Source: JBCDCY01 sp039180875
Lineage (GTDB): Bacteria > Pseudomonadota > Alphaproteobacteria > Rhodobacterales > Rhodobacteraceae
Direction of reading: 5' to 3'
DNA: 64,000 bases
Assembly (NCBI GenBank): GCA_039180875.1
Contig: JBCDCY010000009.1
Span: forward strand, 1 to 64,000
Positions 32,901-41,477 of the stretch are shown here, piece by piece. A model generated the notes under the pieces. It saw only the letters and a program-made list of their open reading frames with translations, did no database searches and had not been told where the DNA came from. Every line of letters starts with the position of its first letter. Position 1 is the first letter of the stretch. Both the position numbers and the translations under genes were made by a program.

Positions 32901-34039
32901 GCGTAATTGTCCCTCGAGAAATCCCGGCCCGGGTCGAAGAGCGGCAGTTCCGGCTCCCGCCCCAGGATCAGGTCACCCATCAACCGGCCCATGTAAGGCC
33001 CGATCGTGTAGCCCCCGCGCACGCAGCCCAGCAGGAAGGCATCCTCCACCCCCGGCGCCGCTCCAGCGAGCGGATAGAAGTCCGGCACATGCGCCTCGAA
33101 CCCCGTCCAGCTTCGCGTCACGCGCAGATTGCGGAGCCCCGGCACGGCGAACTGCGCGAGGCGGAGGTTGGTGAGCAGCGTCTCCGGGTCCACCTCGCCG
33201 CGGGCACCTGCCTCCGGCGCGCCGCGGCCCTGCCAGCCGCCGCCGATCAGCACGGTGCCGGCGCCCTTCTGCTTCAGCGTGAGCAGCCCCGTCGCATGGC
33301 CGATGACGGAGCGCACCAGGGCTCGCCCCCGCTCCGTCACCGAAACGGTGTTGATCCGCGCCGTCACCGGCAGGTCGAGCCCGATCATCGCCGCGGCCCG
33401 CTGCATCCAACCGCCACAGGCGAGCAGCAGGCGGCGCGCCGCGACCGGCCCGTCGGGGGTGGAGAGGCGGAACCCCGGCGCCTCCCGCGCGATGGCGCTG
33501 ACCGGCGTGCCCTCCCGCACCGTGACGCCCGCCTCGGCCAGCGCCGCACGGTAGAACTGCCCGGTCAGCGAGGAATTGGCGTAGCCGTCGTCGGGGCAAT
33601 AGCTCGCGGCGACCACGGCCTCGGTAAGGCCCGGCTCGGCCTCCCGCACCTCCGCCGGCGTGACGAAGGTGATGGGCGCGCCGGCGTCCCGCTTCAGGGT
33701 CTGGCGGGTCTCGAGAAGCTCCGCCTCCCGCTCCGTGAAGGCGAGGGTGTAGCCGCCCGTGCGCTGGAACTCGACGGCCTGCCCCATCTCCTCCCAAAGC
33801 GCATGACCGCGGAGCGCATACTCCATCAGCTTCACCCGCTTGATCTGCAGGCTGAGCGTGCCGGCGTTGACGCCCGAGGCGCCCTGACCCAGGTCGCCCG
33901 CCTCCAGCAGCACTACGCGCATGCCCCCTTCGGCGAGGCGGAGCGCCGTCGCCGAGCCCAGGATGCCGCCCCCCACGACCGCGATGTCGTAGGCGGCGGT
34001 CGCGGCGGCGCGGAAGGTCTGGGGCGCCGCCTCCATCAT
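32897..34039 (-). CDS. FAD-dependent dehydrogenase beta subunit (DAO family, HcnC/OoxB-like)
   Basis: 380 aa of the glycine/D-amino-acid oxidase family. FAD site YDIAVVGGGILGSATALRLA near residue 18; C-terminal segment GCVRGGYTIGPYMGRLMGDL closes the flavin site. With the [2Fe-2S] small subunit and FAD/NAD large subunit next to it, this is the three-subunit arrangement of hydrogen cyanide synthase, opine oxidase and D-hydroxyproline dehydrogenase. It overlaps both neighbours by 4 bases. Oxidation of a secondary amine or imino acid is the best guess. Confidence 0.88.
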   Translation of the reverse strand: MMEAAPQTFRAAATAAYDIAVVGGGILGSATALRLAEGGMRVVLLEAGDLGQGASGVNAGTLSLQIKRVKLMEYALRGHALWEEMGQAVEFQRTGGYTLAFTEREAELLETRQTLKRDAGAPITFVTPAEVREAEPGLTEAVVAASYCPDDGYANSSLTGQFYRAALAEAGVTVREGTPVSAIAREAPGFRLSTPDGPVAARRLLLACGGWMQRAAAMIGLDLPVTARINTVSVTERGRALVRSVIGHATGLLTLKQKGAGTVLIGGGWQGRGAPEAGARGEVDPETLLTNLRLAQFAVPGLRNLRVTRSWTGFEAHVPDFYPLAGAAPGVEDAFLLGCVRGGYTIGPYMGRLMGDLILGREPELPLFDPGRDFSRDNYA

Positions 34040-35823
34040 AGCGGTGCCGGTGCGGGCATTGGCAGGTCGGCGTAGTCAAAACCCTCCGCCACCGGCGCGA
34101 GCGGCAGGGGACGGAGCGGCGGGCGGCCCGAGCCCTGGCCGATCTCCGCGCGCGGCCGGCCAGTGAGCGCGGCCGCCAGCATCTCCGTCACATCGGCGCA
34201 GTAGCGCCCGCCGCAGGGGCCCATGCCGGCGCGCGTGCCGGATTTGAGCGCACCGGGGCGGGTCGCGCCACCGGCGATCTCCGCCTCGATCCGAGCGCGG
34301 GTCAGGCCCTCGCAGCGGCAGACCACGGTCTCCGGCGTGATCTGGGCGAGGAGGCCGGGGCGCGGCACCGTCAGCGCCGTCATCGCCCGGCCGAAGCGCG
34401 CCGCCCTTTGGATTGCCGAGGGTGCCGGCCCACCGGCCCCGGCCCTCCCCAGATCCTCCGCCACCGCGACAGCCGCTGCCTGGCCGCGGAGCGGGGCCGC
34501 CGCCGCGCCTTGGATCCCGGCGCCGTCGCCGGTGGCGTAGAGGAAGGGCACGGAGGTGCGCCCGACCGTGTCCACCTCCGGCCGCCAGCCGCCCTCCGGC
34601 GGGTCCCAGACGTGGCGGGCGCCGAGCATCCGCGTCGCCTCCGTCGCCGGGCGGAGGCCATGGCCGAGGCAGAGCGCATCGGCCTCGATGACCCGCTCCG
34701 GCCCCGGGATGGGCGCCCAGTCGGGCCCGACGGGGCCGAGCCGCACCGCCTCCACCGCCTCGCTGCCCTCGACCGCGCGCACCCCGGTGCGCCGAAGCAC
34801 GGGCACCCCGGCCCCCAGCAACCGCGCCACCCAGCCCGCGCCCCTGAGCGCCAGATCGGGCCGCGAGAACACCGGCCCAGCGGCGCGGGCCCAATCGGCG
34901 AGGCCGTTCAGATCCGCGACCGCTGCCACTTGCCCCCCGCCCCTGAGGACCGCCTGGGCGACATAGGGCAGGAGCGGCCCGCAGCCGGCCACCACGACCC
35001 GCCGGCCGGGCAGCACCCAATGCTCCTTCAGCAAAGCCGTCGTCGCCGCCAGCCCGATCACCCCGGGCAGCGTCCAGCCCGGCACCGGCACGGTGCGCTC
35101 CAGTGCTCCGGTCGCGAGCACGAGGGCGCGGGCCTCTACCTGCCCGAGACCGCCGGCGTGGCTCGTGCGCAGGACCCAGAGGTCGTCGTCCCGAAGCACG
35201 GACCAAACGCGGTGCCCTGTCCAATGTGTCAGGCCGATACTCGACACTTGTCCGGAGGATCGCGCCCGGCCCGAGGGTGGGCGCATCGCGCCCGCCTGGG
35301 GGGGTGAGCCGCGTCCCGCAAACGCCCCGGTGAGGTGTTTGAGCGGCGAACGGGCGGAGCCCAACGGGTCGGGCGCGATCCGGTGCTGGCGCGCCGGGGG
35401 AATCGTGTCAGCAGCGTTCCATCTCTCTTTGGGCGCCTGGTCTTCGGATCCACCCGTCCCGGGCGCGGCCTGGGATCTCTCCTCCTCTGCCGTTGAGGCC
35501 CCGGCTCGGGGGCCGGGGCGGTGTGGGGGGGCGGTCTCTCCCTCCTCATCCCGCTGTCCCGGACTAGATCCGGGACCTCCCGGTCCGCCAAGGGCGCCCC
35601 CGCCCGCCGCCGCTAGCGCCTGCCTCAGGGCATCGCCCGCGCGTCCCTCTGGCGTCGCGGGTGCCTCCAGGATCGACGGCGATGACGCGCGCCAGACCTG
35701 ACCGCCGGCCGCCTGTTGTTCGTCGATCAGCACGACGCTGAGCCCCCGCGCCACCGCCTCCAATGCGGCTGCCCCGCCCGCGGGCCCGGCCCCGATCACG
35801 GCGAGATCGAAGGGCTCAGCCAT
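34036..35823 (-). CDS. FAD/NAD(P)-binding dehydrogenase alpha subunit (HcnB/OoxA-like) with in-frame insertion
   Basis: 595 aa. FAD site FDLAVIGAGPAGGAAALEAV at the start, GGQVWR, second nucleotide site VVVAGCGPLLPYVAQAVLRG, YATGDGAGIQGAAAA, and a C-terminal BFD-like [2Fe-2S] domain with VVCRCEGLTRARIEAEIAGG and GMGPCGGRYC. Homologues are about 470 aa. The excess is a low-complexity Pro/Gly/Arg-rich block at residues ~75-196, between ALRQALAAAGG and GLTHWTGHRVW, that is encoded by palindromic repeat DNA. The frame is intact. Whether the enzyme tolerates the block is unknown. The start is the conserved ATG at 35823; an upstream extension of the frame is spurious. Confidence 0.88.
   Translation of the reverse strand: MAEPFDLAVIGAGPAGGAAALEAVARGLSVVLIDEQQAAGGQVWRASSPSILEAPATPEGRAGDALRQALAAAGGGALGGPGGPGSSPGQRDEEGETAPPHRPGPRAGASTAEEERSQAAPGTGGSEDQAPKERWNAADTIPPARQHRIAPDPLGSARSPLKHLTGAFAGRGSPPQAGAMRPPSGRARSSGQVSSIGLTHWTGHRVWSVLRDDDLWVLRTSHAGGLGQVEARALVLATGALERTVPVPGWTLPGVIGLAATTALLKEHWVLPGRRVVVAGCGPLLPYVAQAVLRGGGQVAAVADLNGLADWARAAGPVFSRPDLALRGAGWVARLLGAGVPVLRRTGVRAVEGSEAVEAVRLGPVGPDWAPIPGPERVIEADALCLGHGLRPATEATRMLGARHVWDPPEGGWRPEVDTVGRTSVPFLYATGDGAGIQGAAAAPLRGQAAAVAVAEDLGRAGAGGPAPSAIQRAARFGRAMTALTVPRPGLLAQITPETVVCRCEGLTRARIEAEIAGGATRPGALKSGTRAGMGPCGGRYCADVTEMLAAALTGRPRAEIGQGSGRPPLRPLPLAPVAEGFDYADLPMPAPAPL
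35238..35601. repeat. Repeat-derived insertion inside the dehydrogenase alpha-subunit gene
   Basis: About 364 bases (boundaries approximate) absent from the expected protein architecture. It contains a perfect GTCCCGGA-ctaga-TCCGGGAC hairpin (35556-35576) and a second hairpin GCCCCGG-ctcggggg-CCGGGGC (35498-35519). The first stem is identical to the array near paaB. Translated in frame without stops on the minus strand. Confidence 0.7.
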
Positions 35824-36094
35824 AGCGCACGCGGTCCACCGCCAGACCCTCCTCGACGACCAATCGGCAGGCCTCGACCCGGGCACCGCCCACCTCCACC
35901 AGGCATTCCTGGCAGAGGCCCATGGCGCAGAAGGCACCGCGCGCGCCGCCCGCCGGCGCCTCGCGCAACCGCCGGACCCCTGCGGCCTGGAGCGCAGCCA
36001 GCACCGTTTCCCCCGCGTGCCCCACGACTGGCGCACCGTCGAAGGTGAAGCGCACCTCCGCCGCTCTCCGCACGCCTGGGACGCGCAGATCCAT
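35816..36094 (-). CDS. [2Fe-2S] small subunit of the dehydrogenase (HcnA-like)
   Basis: 92 aa. Cluster-binding motif GAFCAMGLCQECLVEVGG with a distal cysteine in VEACRLVVEEG. It begins with VRFTFDGAPVVGHAGETVLA, typical of the gamma subunit of D-hydroxyproline dehydrogenase-type enzymes. Starts at the stop of the DHDPS-family gene and overlaps the alpha subunit by 8 bases. Confidence 0.9.
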   Translation of the reverse strand: MDLRVPGVRRAAEVRFTFDGAPVVGHAGETVLAALQAAGVRRLREAPAGGARGAFCAMGLCQECLVEVGGARVEACRLVVEEGLAVDRVRYG

Positions 36095-36990
36095 CAGGCC
36101 GCCGCCCGGATGCCGAGATCGCCGAGCACGGCCCGCAGCCGCTCCACATCCGCCGGTGTCGCCGGCATCACCGGGTCCCGCGGCACGCCCGCCGGCAGCC
36201 CGATCAGGCCGAGCGCCGCCTTGAAGGCCGAGGGCCAGGTGCCGACCGACATCAGCGTCTCGTAGATCACCGTCAGCCGGTGGTGGATCGCCCGCGCCTC
36301 GGCGGAGGGGCCGGCGAGCGCCACCTCGACGATCCGCCCGGCGTCCGGCCCGAGAAACTCCGGCCCCGTGGCGATGAAGCCGCGCGCGCCGAGGGGCAGG
36401 CTCGGCACGATGTAATGGCAGGGGCCGGTCATCACGGCGAAGTCCTCGGCCATCGCGTGGAGCAGATGGGTGTGGTGGAAGAAGTCCCGGCTCGATTCCT
36501 TGATGCCGATGACCGGGGCGGCGTCGCGGATCGCCGCGATGTCGGCAACACTCAGCGCATGGCCCTGCCGCCGGGGCGAGTTGTAGGCGATGATCGGCAG
36601 CCCGATGCTCGCCAGCTTTTCGTAGCGCCCGACGATCTCCGCCCGCGTACCCTTCAGCACGTAGGTGGGCGGCATGGAGAGGAGGGCCGCCGCGCCACCC
36701 TCCGCCGCCGCCCGGGCATAATCGAGCGCTGCGGCCGCCGTCGGCGCCGAGCAGCCGCAGGTGACGGGGCGCCCGCCCGCGCGGTCGACGGCGAGGCGCA
36801 CCAGGCGCCGGCGCTCGGCGGCTGAGAGCGCCCAGCTCTCACCATTGTCGCCGGCCACGCAGATCGCCTCCGCCCCGATGCCGATCAGGTGGTCGACGAT
36901 GGCCTGAAAGGCATCTTCCATGATCTCGCCGGTGGCGCTGAAGGGCGTGACGATGGCGGGGTGAAAGCCCTTGAGGTCGGTTGTCTGCAT
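36094..36990 (-). CDS. Dihydrodipicolinate synthase / N-acetylneuraminate lyase family protein
   Basis: 298 aa from ATG 36990, which has a GGAG 8 bases upstream; a GTG at 36999 overlapping the SMP-30 stop is an alternative. Schiff-base lysine in VIGIKESS and catalytic tyrosine in PIIAYNSP. The substrate loop reads GDNGES instead of the GTTGE of true DapA. This family includes aldolases and the deaminase of hydroxyproline breakdown (delta1-pyrroline-4-hydroxy-2-carboxylate deaminase). Given the adjoining dehydrogenase subunits, a catabolic role is far more likely than lysine synthesis. Confidence 0.88.
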   Translation of the reverse strand: MQTTDLKGFHPAIVTPFSATGEIMEDAFQAIVDHLIGIGAEAICVAGDNGESWALSAAERRRLVRLAVDRAGGRPVTCGCSAPTAAAALDYARAAAEGGAAALLSMPPTYVLKGTRAEIVGRYEKLASIGLPIIAYNSPRRQGHALSVADIAAIRDAAPVIGIKESSRDFFHHTHLLHAMAEDFAVMTGPCHYIVPSLPLGARGFIATGPEFLGPDAGRIVEVALAGPSAEARAIHHRLTVIYETLMSVGTWPSAFKAALGLIGLPAGVPRDPVMPATPADVERLRAVLGDLGIRAAA

Positions 36991-36995
36991 TGTGG

Positions 36996-37883
36996 TCACT
37001 CCGCTCTTAGTCCCGCCACATCGGCGCGCCAGATCGCCCCGTCCTCCGCCTCGACGATCAGCAGCGTGTCGCCGTCAAAGGCCACCGCCGTTGTCCAGGT
37101 GCCGCCCGGCGTCCGGATCTCCGCCACCGGATCGCCGAGGGCGTCGAAGAGATAGGCCCGCCCGGCCCGCGCCTGCGCCACCGCCAGCCGCCCGGCCGCA
37201 TCGACCGCCAGCCCGTCCGGCCCGAGGCCGCCGGAAAGCTGCAGGAAGACGCCGGCCATAGCGCCCATCGGCCCGGCCGGTGCGGCGGAGACGGTCCAGA
37301 CCGCGTTTGCGCGCGTCATGGCGACGTAGACCGTCCCGCCATCAGGCGAGAGGGCGACGCCGTTGGGATAGGGGGCGTTGGCCAGGACCCGCTCCAGCCG
37401 CCCGTCGGCGCGGAGACAGAACAGCCGGCCGGTTGGGTCCGTCAGGCTCGATCGGCCGCTGTCGGTGAACCAGATGTCGCCGTTCGGGGCGACGGCGAGG
37501 TCGGAGAGACCGCGAAAGGCCTCCGTGTTCACCCGGTCGGCCAGAACCTCTCGGTTGCCCGTGGCGAGATCGAGGGCGACGAGGCCCTGCTCGAAATCCG
37601 CGACGGCGAAGCGGCCGTCGGCCAGGGGGCGGAGCGCGTGGGGTCGCCCGCCCTCCGCCGCCAGGGACCAGGTGCCGTTAGGAGTGACGCGGAAGATCCG
37701 GCCATAGGCGACGTCGGCGACCAGGACGTCGCCTGAGGGGAGGATGGCGGGCCCTTCGAGGAAGGAGTGGAGCCGGACACCCGGGCGGGTGGCCTCGGTC
37801 CAGGCATTTCCCCGGCCGGTCCAGCGATGCGTCTCGGGCAGGCGGGTCCAGAGATCGGCCTCGATGCGGCGGGCGTGGGTCAT
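36996..37883 (-). CDS. SMP-30/gluconolactonase family beta-propeller protein
   Basis: 295 aa from ATG 37883. Metal-site and propeller motifs: SFLEGPAILPSGDVLVADVA at the N-terminus, LSDLAVAPNGDIWFTDSG in the middle, PYPNGVALSPDGGTVYVAMT and GLGPDGLAVDAAGRLAVAQA later. Members are lactonases or related hydrolases that open sugar or other lactones. It precedes the DHDPS-family gene in the operon, suggesting hydrolysis of a lactone or cyclic intermediate. Confidence 0.9.
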   Translation of the reverse strand: MTHARRIEADLWTRLPETHRWTGRGNAWTEATRPGVRLHSFLEGPAILPSGDVLVADVAYGRIFRVTPNGTWSLAAEGGRPHALRPLADGRFAVADFEQGLVALDLATGNREVLADRVNTEAFRGLSDLAVAPNGDIWFTDSGRSSLTDPTGRLFCLRADGRLERVLANAPYPNGVALSPDGGTVYVAMTRANAVWTVSAAPAGPMGAMAGVFLQLSGGLGPDGLAVDAAGRLAVAQARAGRAYLFDALGDPVAEIRTPGGTWTTAVAFDGDTLLIVEAEDGAIWRADVAGLRAE

Positions 37884-37896
37884 GGGTCTAGGGTCC

Positions 37897-37958
37897 GCCC
37901 CGCCCCCGCCCGCGGCCCGCCCGCCCACCCCCGCGCGCCGGGGCGGGGCGACTTTTTT
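37897..37958 (+). terminator. GC hairpin with T run between CaiB and SMP-30 genes
   Basis: GCCCCGCCCC (37897-37906) pairs perfectly with GGGGCGGGGC (37940-37949), followed three bases later by six T residues, reading on the plus strand. Both flanking genes are on the minus strand, so it would stop antisense transcription rather than end a known gene. The loop is long (33 bases). Confidence 0.35.
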
Positions 37959-37965
37959 GGCTGGG

Positions 37966-39129
37966 TCATATCGTGCCCTCCGCGCGCAGGGTGGCGATTT
38001 GGTCGGGCGCGTAGCCGAGGTCGCTGAGCAGGGCGTCGGTGTCGGCGCTGAAGGCGGGTGCGCCGTGGGAGATATGGGGGCCGTCTTCGTTCGCCGTGAA
38101 GGGTGCGGCGATGGTGTGGGCGTCTCCCAGCGTCGCGAGGCTGCCTCTCGCGGCAAGATGCGGGTCGGCGACGGCCTCGTCGAGGGACCGTACCCGCTCC
38201 CCCGGCAGGTCATGGGTGTGCAGCCAGTCCTGCCAGGCGGTGGCTGATTTCGTCCGAAAGATCTTGGCAAGGCGCGGGCGCATGGCCTCTGCCCGGGACC
38301 AGAGGGCGGGCCAGTCCGGCGTGTCGGCCATCTCGCCCGCCTCGTGCCCTTCGGCCGCGAGCGCCGACCAGAGCCGCCGGTTCTGGGCCGGGGTGAAGGC
38401 GCCGAGCATCAGGGCGCCGTCGGCGGTCTCGTAGGCCGAGATGCCGGGCTCCTTCCCCCTTGTCTCGCCGCTGGGGTGCAGAACCGCCGCAATCTCCGGC
38501 AGCATCATGCTGAGCGCCGTGTCGTACATCGAGACGTCGAGGCGCTGGCCGCCGCCCCCTGTCGCGCGGCGGAGAAGCGCACTGGCGATGGCGAAGGCCG
38601 CGGCCTGGCCGGTGGCATAGTCGACGAAGGAGAGGCCGGGTTTCTGGCCGCCGGATTGCGCGATCACCCCGGCCGCCGCCTGGATGACGTTGTCGTAGGC
38701 GCGGATCGCCATGCGCTCCCCACCCGCGCCGAAGCCGGTGATGGAGCAGTGAATGAGGTCGGGCTTCAGGGCCTGCAGCGCCTCCGCCCCTAACCCGAGG
38801 GCGTCGAGGGCCCCGGCGCGGTAGTTCTCCACCACCACATCGGCGGTGGCCACGAGTTGGCGAAAGATCTCCGCCCCCGCCGGCGCTTTGAGGTTGAGCG
38901 TCAGCGCGCGCTTGCCCGCCCCTTGCACTTGATAGGTAAGGCCGCGCCCCGCTGCGTTCAGCGCCGGATCGGGGCCGCGCCCCCGCGCCGGGTCGGGGTT
39001 TGCCGGATCCTCGATCTTGATGACCTCGGCCCCCTGGCCGGCCAGCAGAAAGGTGCAGTAGGGCCCGGCCAAGACATGGGTGAGGTCCAATACGCGGATG
39101 CCCTCAAGCGCCCTTGCCACGGCCCGCAC
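37966..39129 (-). CDS. CaiB/BaiF family CoA-transferase
   Basis: About 387 aa using the GTG at 39129 (AGGGA just upstream); ATG 39159 or GTG 39120 are alternatives. The longer frame would leave no room for divergent promoters. Motifs: LEGIRVLDLTHVLAGPYCTF, IKIEDPANPDPARG, LTLNLKAPAG, VENYRAGALDALGLG, and the catalytic aspartate region PGLSFVDYATGQ. Family III CoA-transferases move CoA between carboxylic acids. Divergent from the class III aminotransferase and 82 bases upstream of the SMP-30 gene, so probably part of the same catabolic pathway. Confidence 0.9.
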   Translation of the reverse strand: MRAVARALEGIRVLDLTHVLAGPYCTFLLAGQGAEVIKIEDPANPDPARGRGPDPALNAAGRGLTYQVQGAGKRALTLNLKAPAGAEIFRQLVATADVVVENYRAGALDALGLGAEALQALKPDLIHCSITGFGAGGERMAIRAYDNVIQAAAGVIAQSGGQKPGLSFVDYATGQAAAFAIASALLRRATGGGGQRLDVSMYDTALSMMLPEIAAVLHPSGETRGKEPGISAYETADGALMLGAFTPAQNRRLWSALAAEGHEAGEMADTPDWPALWSRAEAMRPRLAKIFRTKSATAWQDWLHTHDLPGERVRSLDEAVADPHLAARGSLATLGDAHTIAAPFTANEDGPHISHGAPAFSADTDALLSDLGYAPDQIATLRAEGTI

Positions 39130-39170
39130 GATCCCTCTCGCTCGATTGACTTGGTTCATATAGCGCCATA

Positions 39171-39187
39171 CGTTTTGCATATCAACG
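39171..39187. promoter_or_regulatory. Candidate IclR-type site between CaiB and aminotransferase genes
   Basis: CGTT-N9-AACG in the tight divergent gap, next to a GGTTCATATAGCG stretch. A similar GTTT-N7-AAAC occurs at 41429-41443 upstream of pcaG and beside the iclR gene. Weak, eye-picked similarity. Confidence 0.3.
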
Positions 39188-39202
39188 AAATGAGATGCCA
39201 CC

Positions 39203-40564
39203 ATGCACGCCGGATCCCGCTCCGCCATCCTCCACCGCAGCTTTGCTGCGACCTTGCCGACGGTGGTGCGGGGGGAGGGGCCGTGGCTCTACGACAGCGA
39301 GGGGCGGCGCTATTTCGACGGCTCGGGTGGGGCTGCCGTCTCCTGCCTCGGCCACGCGCATCCGAAGGTCGTGGCAGCGATCGAGGCGCAGCTTCGGGCA
39401 GTGGCCTTTGCCCACACCTCGTTCTTCACCAATGAACCGGCGGAGGCATTGGCGGCGCATCTGATCCGCCGAGCGCCCGAAGGGTTCGCGGACGGCGCCG
39501 CAATGTTCCTCGGCTCCGGTTCCGAGGCGATGGAGGCGGCGCTGAAGCTCGCCCGGCAATACTGGAACGAGCGGGGCGCGTCCGGCCGGGGCCGGTTCAT
39601 CGCCCGCGACATGGCCTATCACGGCAACACCCTCGGCGCCCTCTCTGTCGGCGGCCACATGGCGCGGCGGACGCCCTACGCGCCAATGCTGCTCGAGGTC
39701 GGGCGGGTACCGGCGGCCCATCCCTATCGCGGCCAGCAAGCGGGGGAGGATGACGCAGCCTACCTCACCCGGATCACCGATGCGCTTGAGGCTGAGATCC
39801 AGCGCCTCGGCCCCGATCAGGTGGCGGGCTTTGTGGTGGAGCCGATCTCGGGCGCGACCCTCGGTTGCGTCCCGGCGCCGCCGGGCTATTTCGCGCGGAT
39901 CCGGGAGATCTGCGACCGCCACGAGGTGCTGCTGATCGCCGATGAGGTGATGTGCGGCATGGGCCGGACCGGCACCCTCTTCGCCATGGAGCAGGAGGGG
40001 GTGGCACCCGACATCATCACCATCGCCAAGGGCCTCGGCGCCGGGTTCCAGCCGATCGCGGCAGTGCTCGCCAATGGGCGCGTGGTGGAGGCGATCCGCG
40101 CAGGCTCCGGCGCCCTGGCCAACGGGCACACCTACATGTCTCACGCGGTGGCCTGCGCCGGCGCCCTCGCGGTGTTGGAGACGATCGAGGAGGAGGGACT
40201 GCTCGCCCGGGTCGCGGCGCTCGGCGCGCATCTCCGCCACGGGCTCGAGGCCCGGTTCGCGGACCATCCGAATGTCGGCGATATCCGGGGTCGGGGCCTG
40301 TTCCAGGCGGTGGAGTTCGTCGCGGATCGCGCGAGCAAGCGGCCCCTGCCGGCCAGTGCCCAGTTCGCCGCGCGGCTGAAGACGACGGCGCGGGAGATGG
40401 GGTTGATCGCCTATCCGGCCAGCGGCTGCGCCGACGGGGTCGCTGGCGATCACCTTCTGCTCGCGCCACCCTTCATCGCGACGGAGACGGAGCTTGACGC
40501 CGCGCTCGACATTGCGGCGGCGGCGGTGGACCACTGCCTCGATGCGACGGCGGCGGTCGCCTGA
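39203..40564 (+). CDS. Class III PLP-dependent aminotransferase
   Basis: 453 aa. YFDGSGGAAVSCLGHAHPKV, the PLP phosphate site FLGSGSEAMEAALKLARQYW, ADEVMCGMGRTGTLFAME and the Schiff-base lysine in IITIAKGLGAGFQPIAAVL. Acts on omega-amino acids, amines or related donors with pyruvate or 2-oxoglutarate. Located head-to-head with the CaiB gene and followed, tail to tail, by an IclR regulator, so it is likely co-regulated with the catabolic operon. Exact donor unknown. Confidence 0.92.
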   Translation: MHAGSRSAILHRSFAATLPTVVRGEGPWLYDSEGRRYFDGSGGAAVSCLGHAHPKVVAAIEAQLRAVAFAHTSFFTNEPAEALAAHLIRRAPEGFADGAAMFLGSGSEAMEAALKLARQYWNERGASGRGRFIARDMAYHGNTLGALSVGGHMARRTPYAPMLLEVGRVPAAHPYRGQQAGEDDAAYLTRITDALEAEIQRLGPDQVAGFVVEPISGATLGCVPAPPGYFARIREICDRHEVLLIADEVMCGMGRTGTLFAMEQEGVAPDIITIAKGLGAGFQPIAAVLANGRVVEAIRAGSGALANGHTYMSHAVACAGALAVLETIEEEGLLARVAALGAHLRHGLEARFADHPNVGDIRGRGLFQAVEFVADRASKRPLPASAQFAARLKTTAREMGLIAYPASGCADGVAGDHLLLAPPFIATETELDAALDIAAAAVDHCLDATAAVA

Positions 40565-40575
40565 GGGCGCCGGTG

Positions 40576-41382
40576 TCAGGCGGCGCGGTGGGCGGAGCCA
40601 AGGCGTTCGGAGATGCGGGCGGCGGCCTCCGCCACTTTCGGCAGATAGGCCGTCTCCAACGGGCCGGCGTCGAAGGCGCTTTCGGGGCCGGAGATGTCGA
40701 TGGCGGCGACCATCGCTCCGCCCCTTTCCCGCACCGGTGCGGCGATGGAGACGCCTCCCGGGGCCAGGAAGCCGCGGCTCACCACATAGCCAGCGCGGGC
40801 GGAGGCAGTCGCCCGCTCGATGAGCGCGGCGCGGCTGGTCGGCGTGTGGGCGGTCGCAGCCTCCAACGGCGTCTCGTCGTAGCGCGCGGCAATGGCGTCG
40901 CCGCCGAGACCGCCGAGCAGCAGCCAGCCAAGCGGCGAGGCGTGGGCCGGGCGTCGGCTGCCGACGGTGATGTTGCTGACATAGGCGGCGCGGGCGGTGT
41001 TGACGCAGACCAGATAGACGATCTCCGTCCCCTCCAGCACCGCCAGGTGGGCCGAGACGCCGGTCGCCTCGCAAAGTTGGCGGAGATCGGGTTCGGCCAG
41101 GGCCGCGATCTCCTGCCCATCGAGCCAGGCGAAGCCGAGGTTGAGCACGCGCGGGCCGACGCGGTAGGTCTTGCCGGCGGCGTCGGCCTCCTCCAGGTAG
41201 CGGAGATGGCGGAGGGTGTATACCAGGCGAAAGGCGGCGGAGCGGGTGAGGCCGCTCGCCCGGGCGATCTCGGCCGTCGTGAGCGCCGCCTCGGCGGCGG
41301 CCACCGCCTCCAACACCTGCAGGCCCTTGGCGAGGCCCGGGACGAAGTAGCTCCCGTGGTTCTTGGCGTCTTGGGCGGCCAT
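40576..41382 (-). CDS. IclR family transcriptional regulator
   Basis: 268 aa. N-terminal winged helix (LTTAEIARASGLTRSAAFRL, VYTLRHLRYLEE) and the C-terminal effector domain (GVSAHLAVLEGTEIVYLVCV, ASPLGWLLLGGLG, APVRERGGAMVAAIDISGPE). Lies between the aminotransferase and the divergent dioxygenase genes, so it may regulate either or both. IclR-family members commonly control aromatic or amino-acid catabolism. Confidence 0.93.
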   Translation of the reverse strand: MAAQDAKNHGSYFVPGLAKGLQVLEAVAAAEAALTTAEIARASGLTRSAAFRLVYTLRHLRYLEEADAAGKTYRVGPRVLNLGFAWLDGQEIAALAEPDLRQLCEATGVSAHLAVLEGTEIVYLVCVNTARAAYVSNITVGSRRPAHASPLGWLLLGGLGGDAIAARYDETPLEAATAHTPTSRAALIERATASARAGYVVSRGFLAPGGVSIAAPVRERGGAMVAAIDISGPESAFDAGPLETAYLPKVAEAAARISERLGSAHRAA

Positions 41383-41477
41383 GGCTTTGCCTTCGCGCCG
41401 GATCGGGTTATTCGTGTGCGGTCACTTCGTTTATATGGGAAACATCGACCCGCTCCGTTGGCAAGGACGTTTTTGGG

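Noticed and set aside
34036..36036. Extended start of the dehydrogenase alpha subunit beyond 35823
   Set aside because: The conserved FAD-site N-terminus begins at 35823 and the extension runs through the [2Fe-2S] subunit gene.
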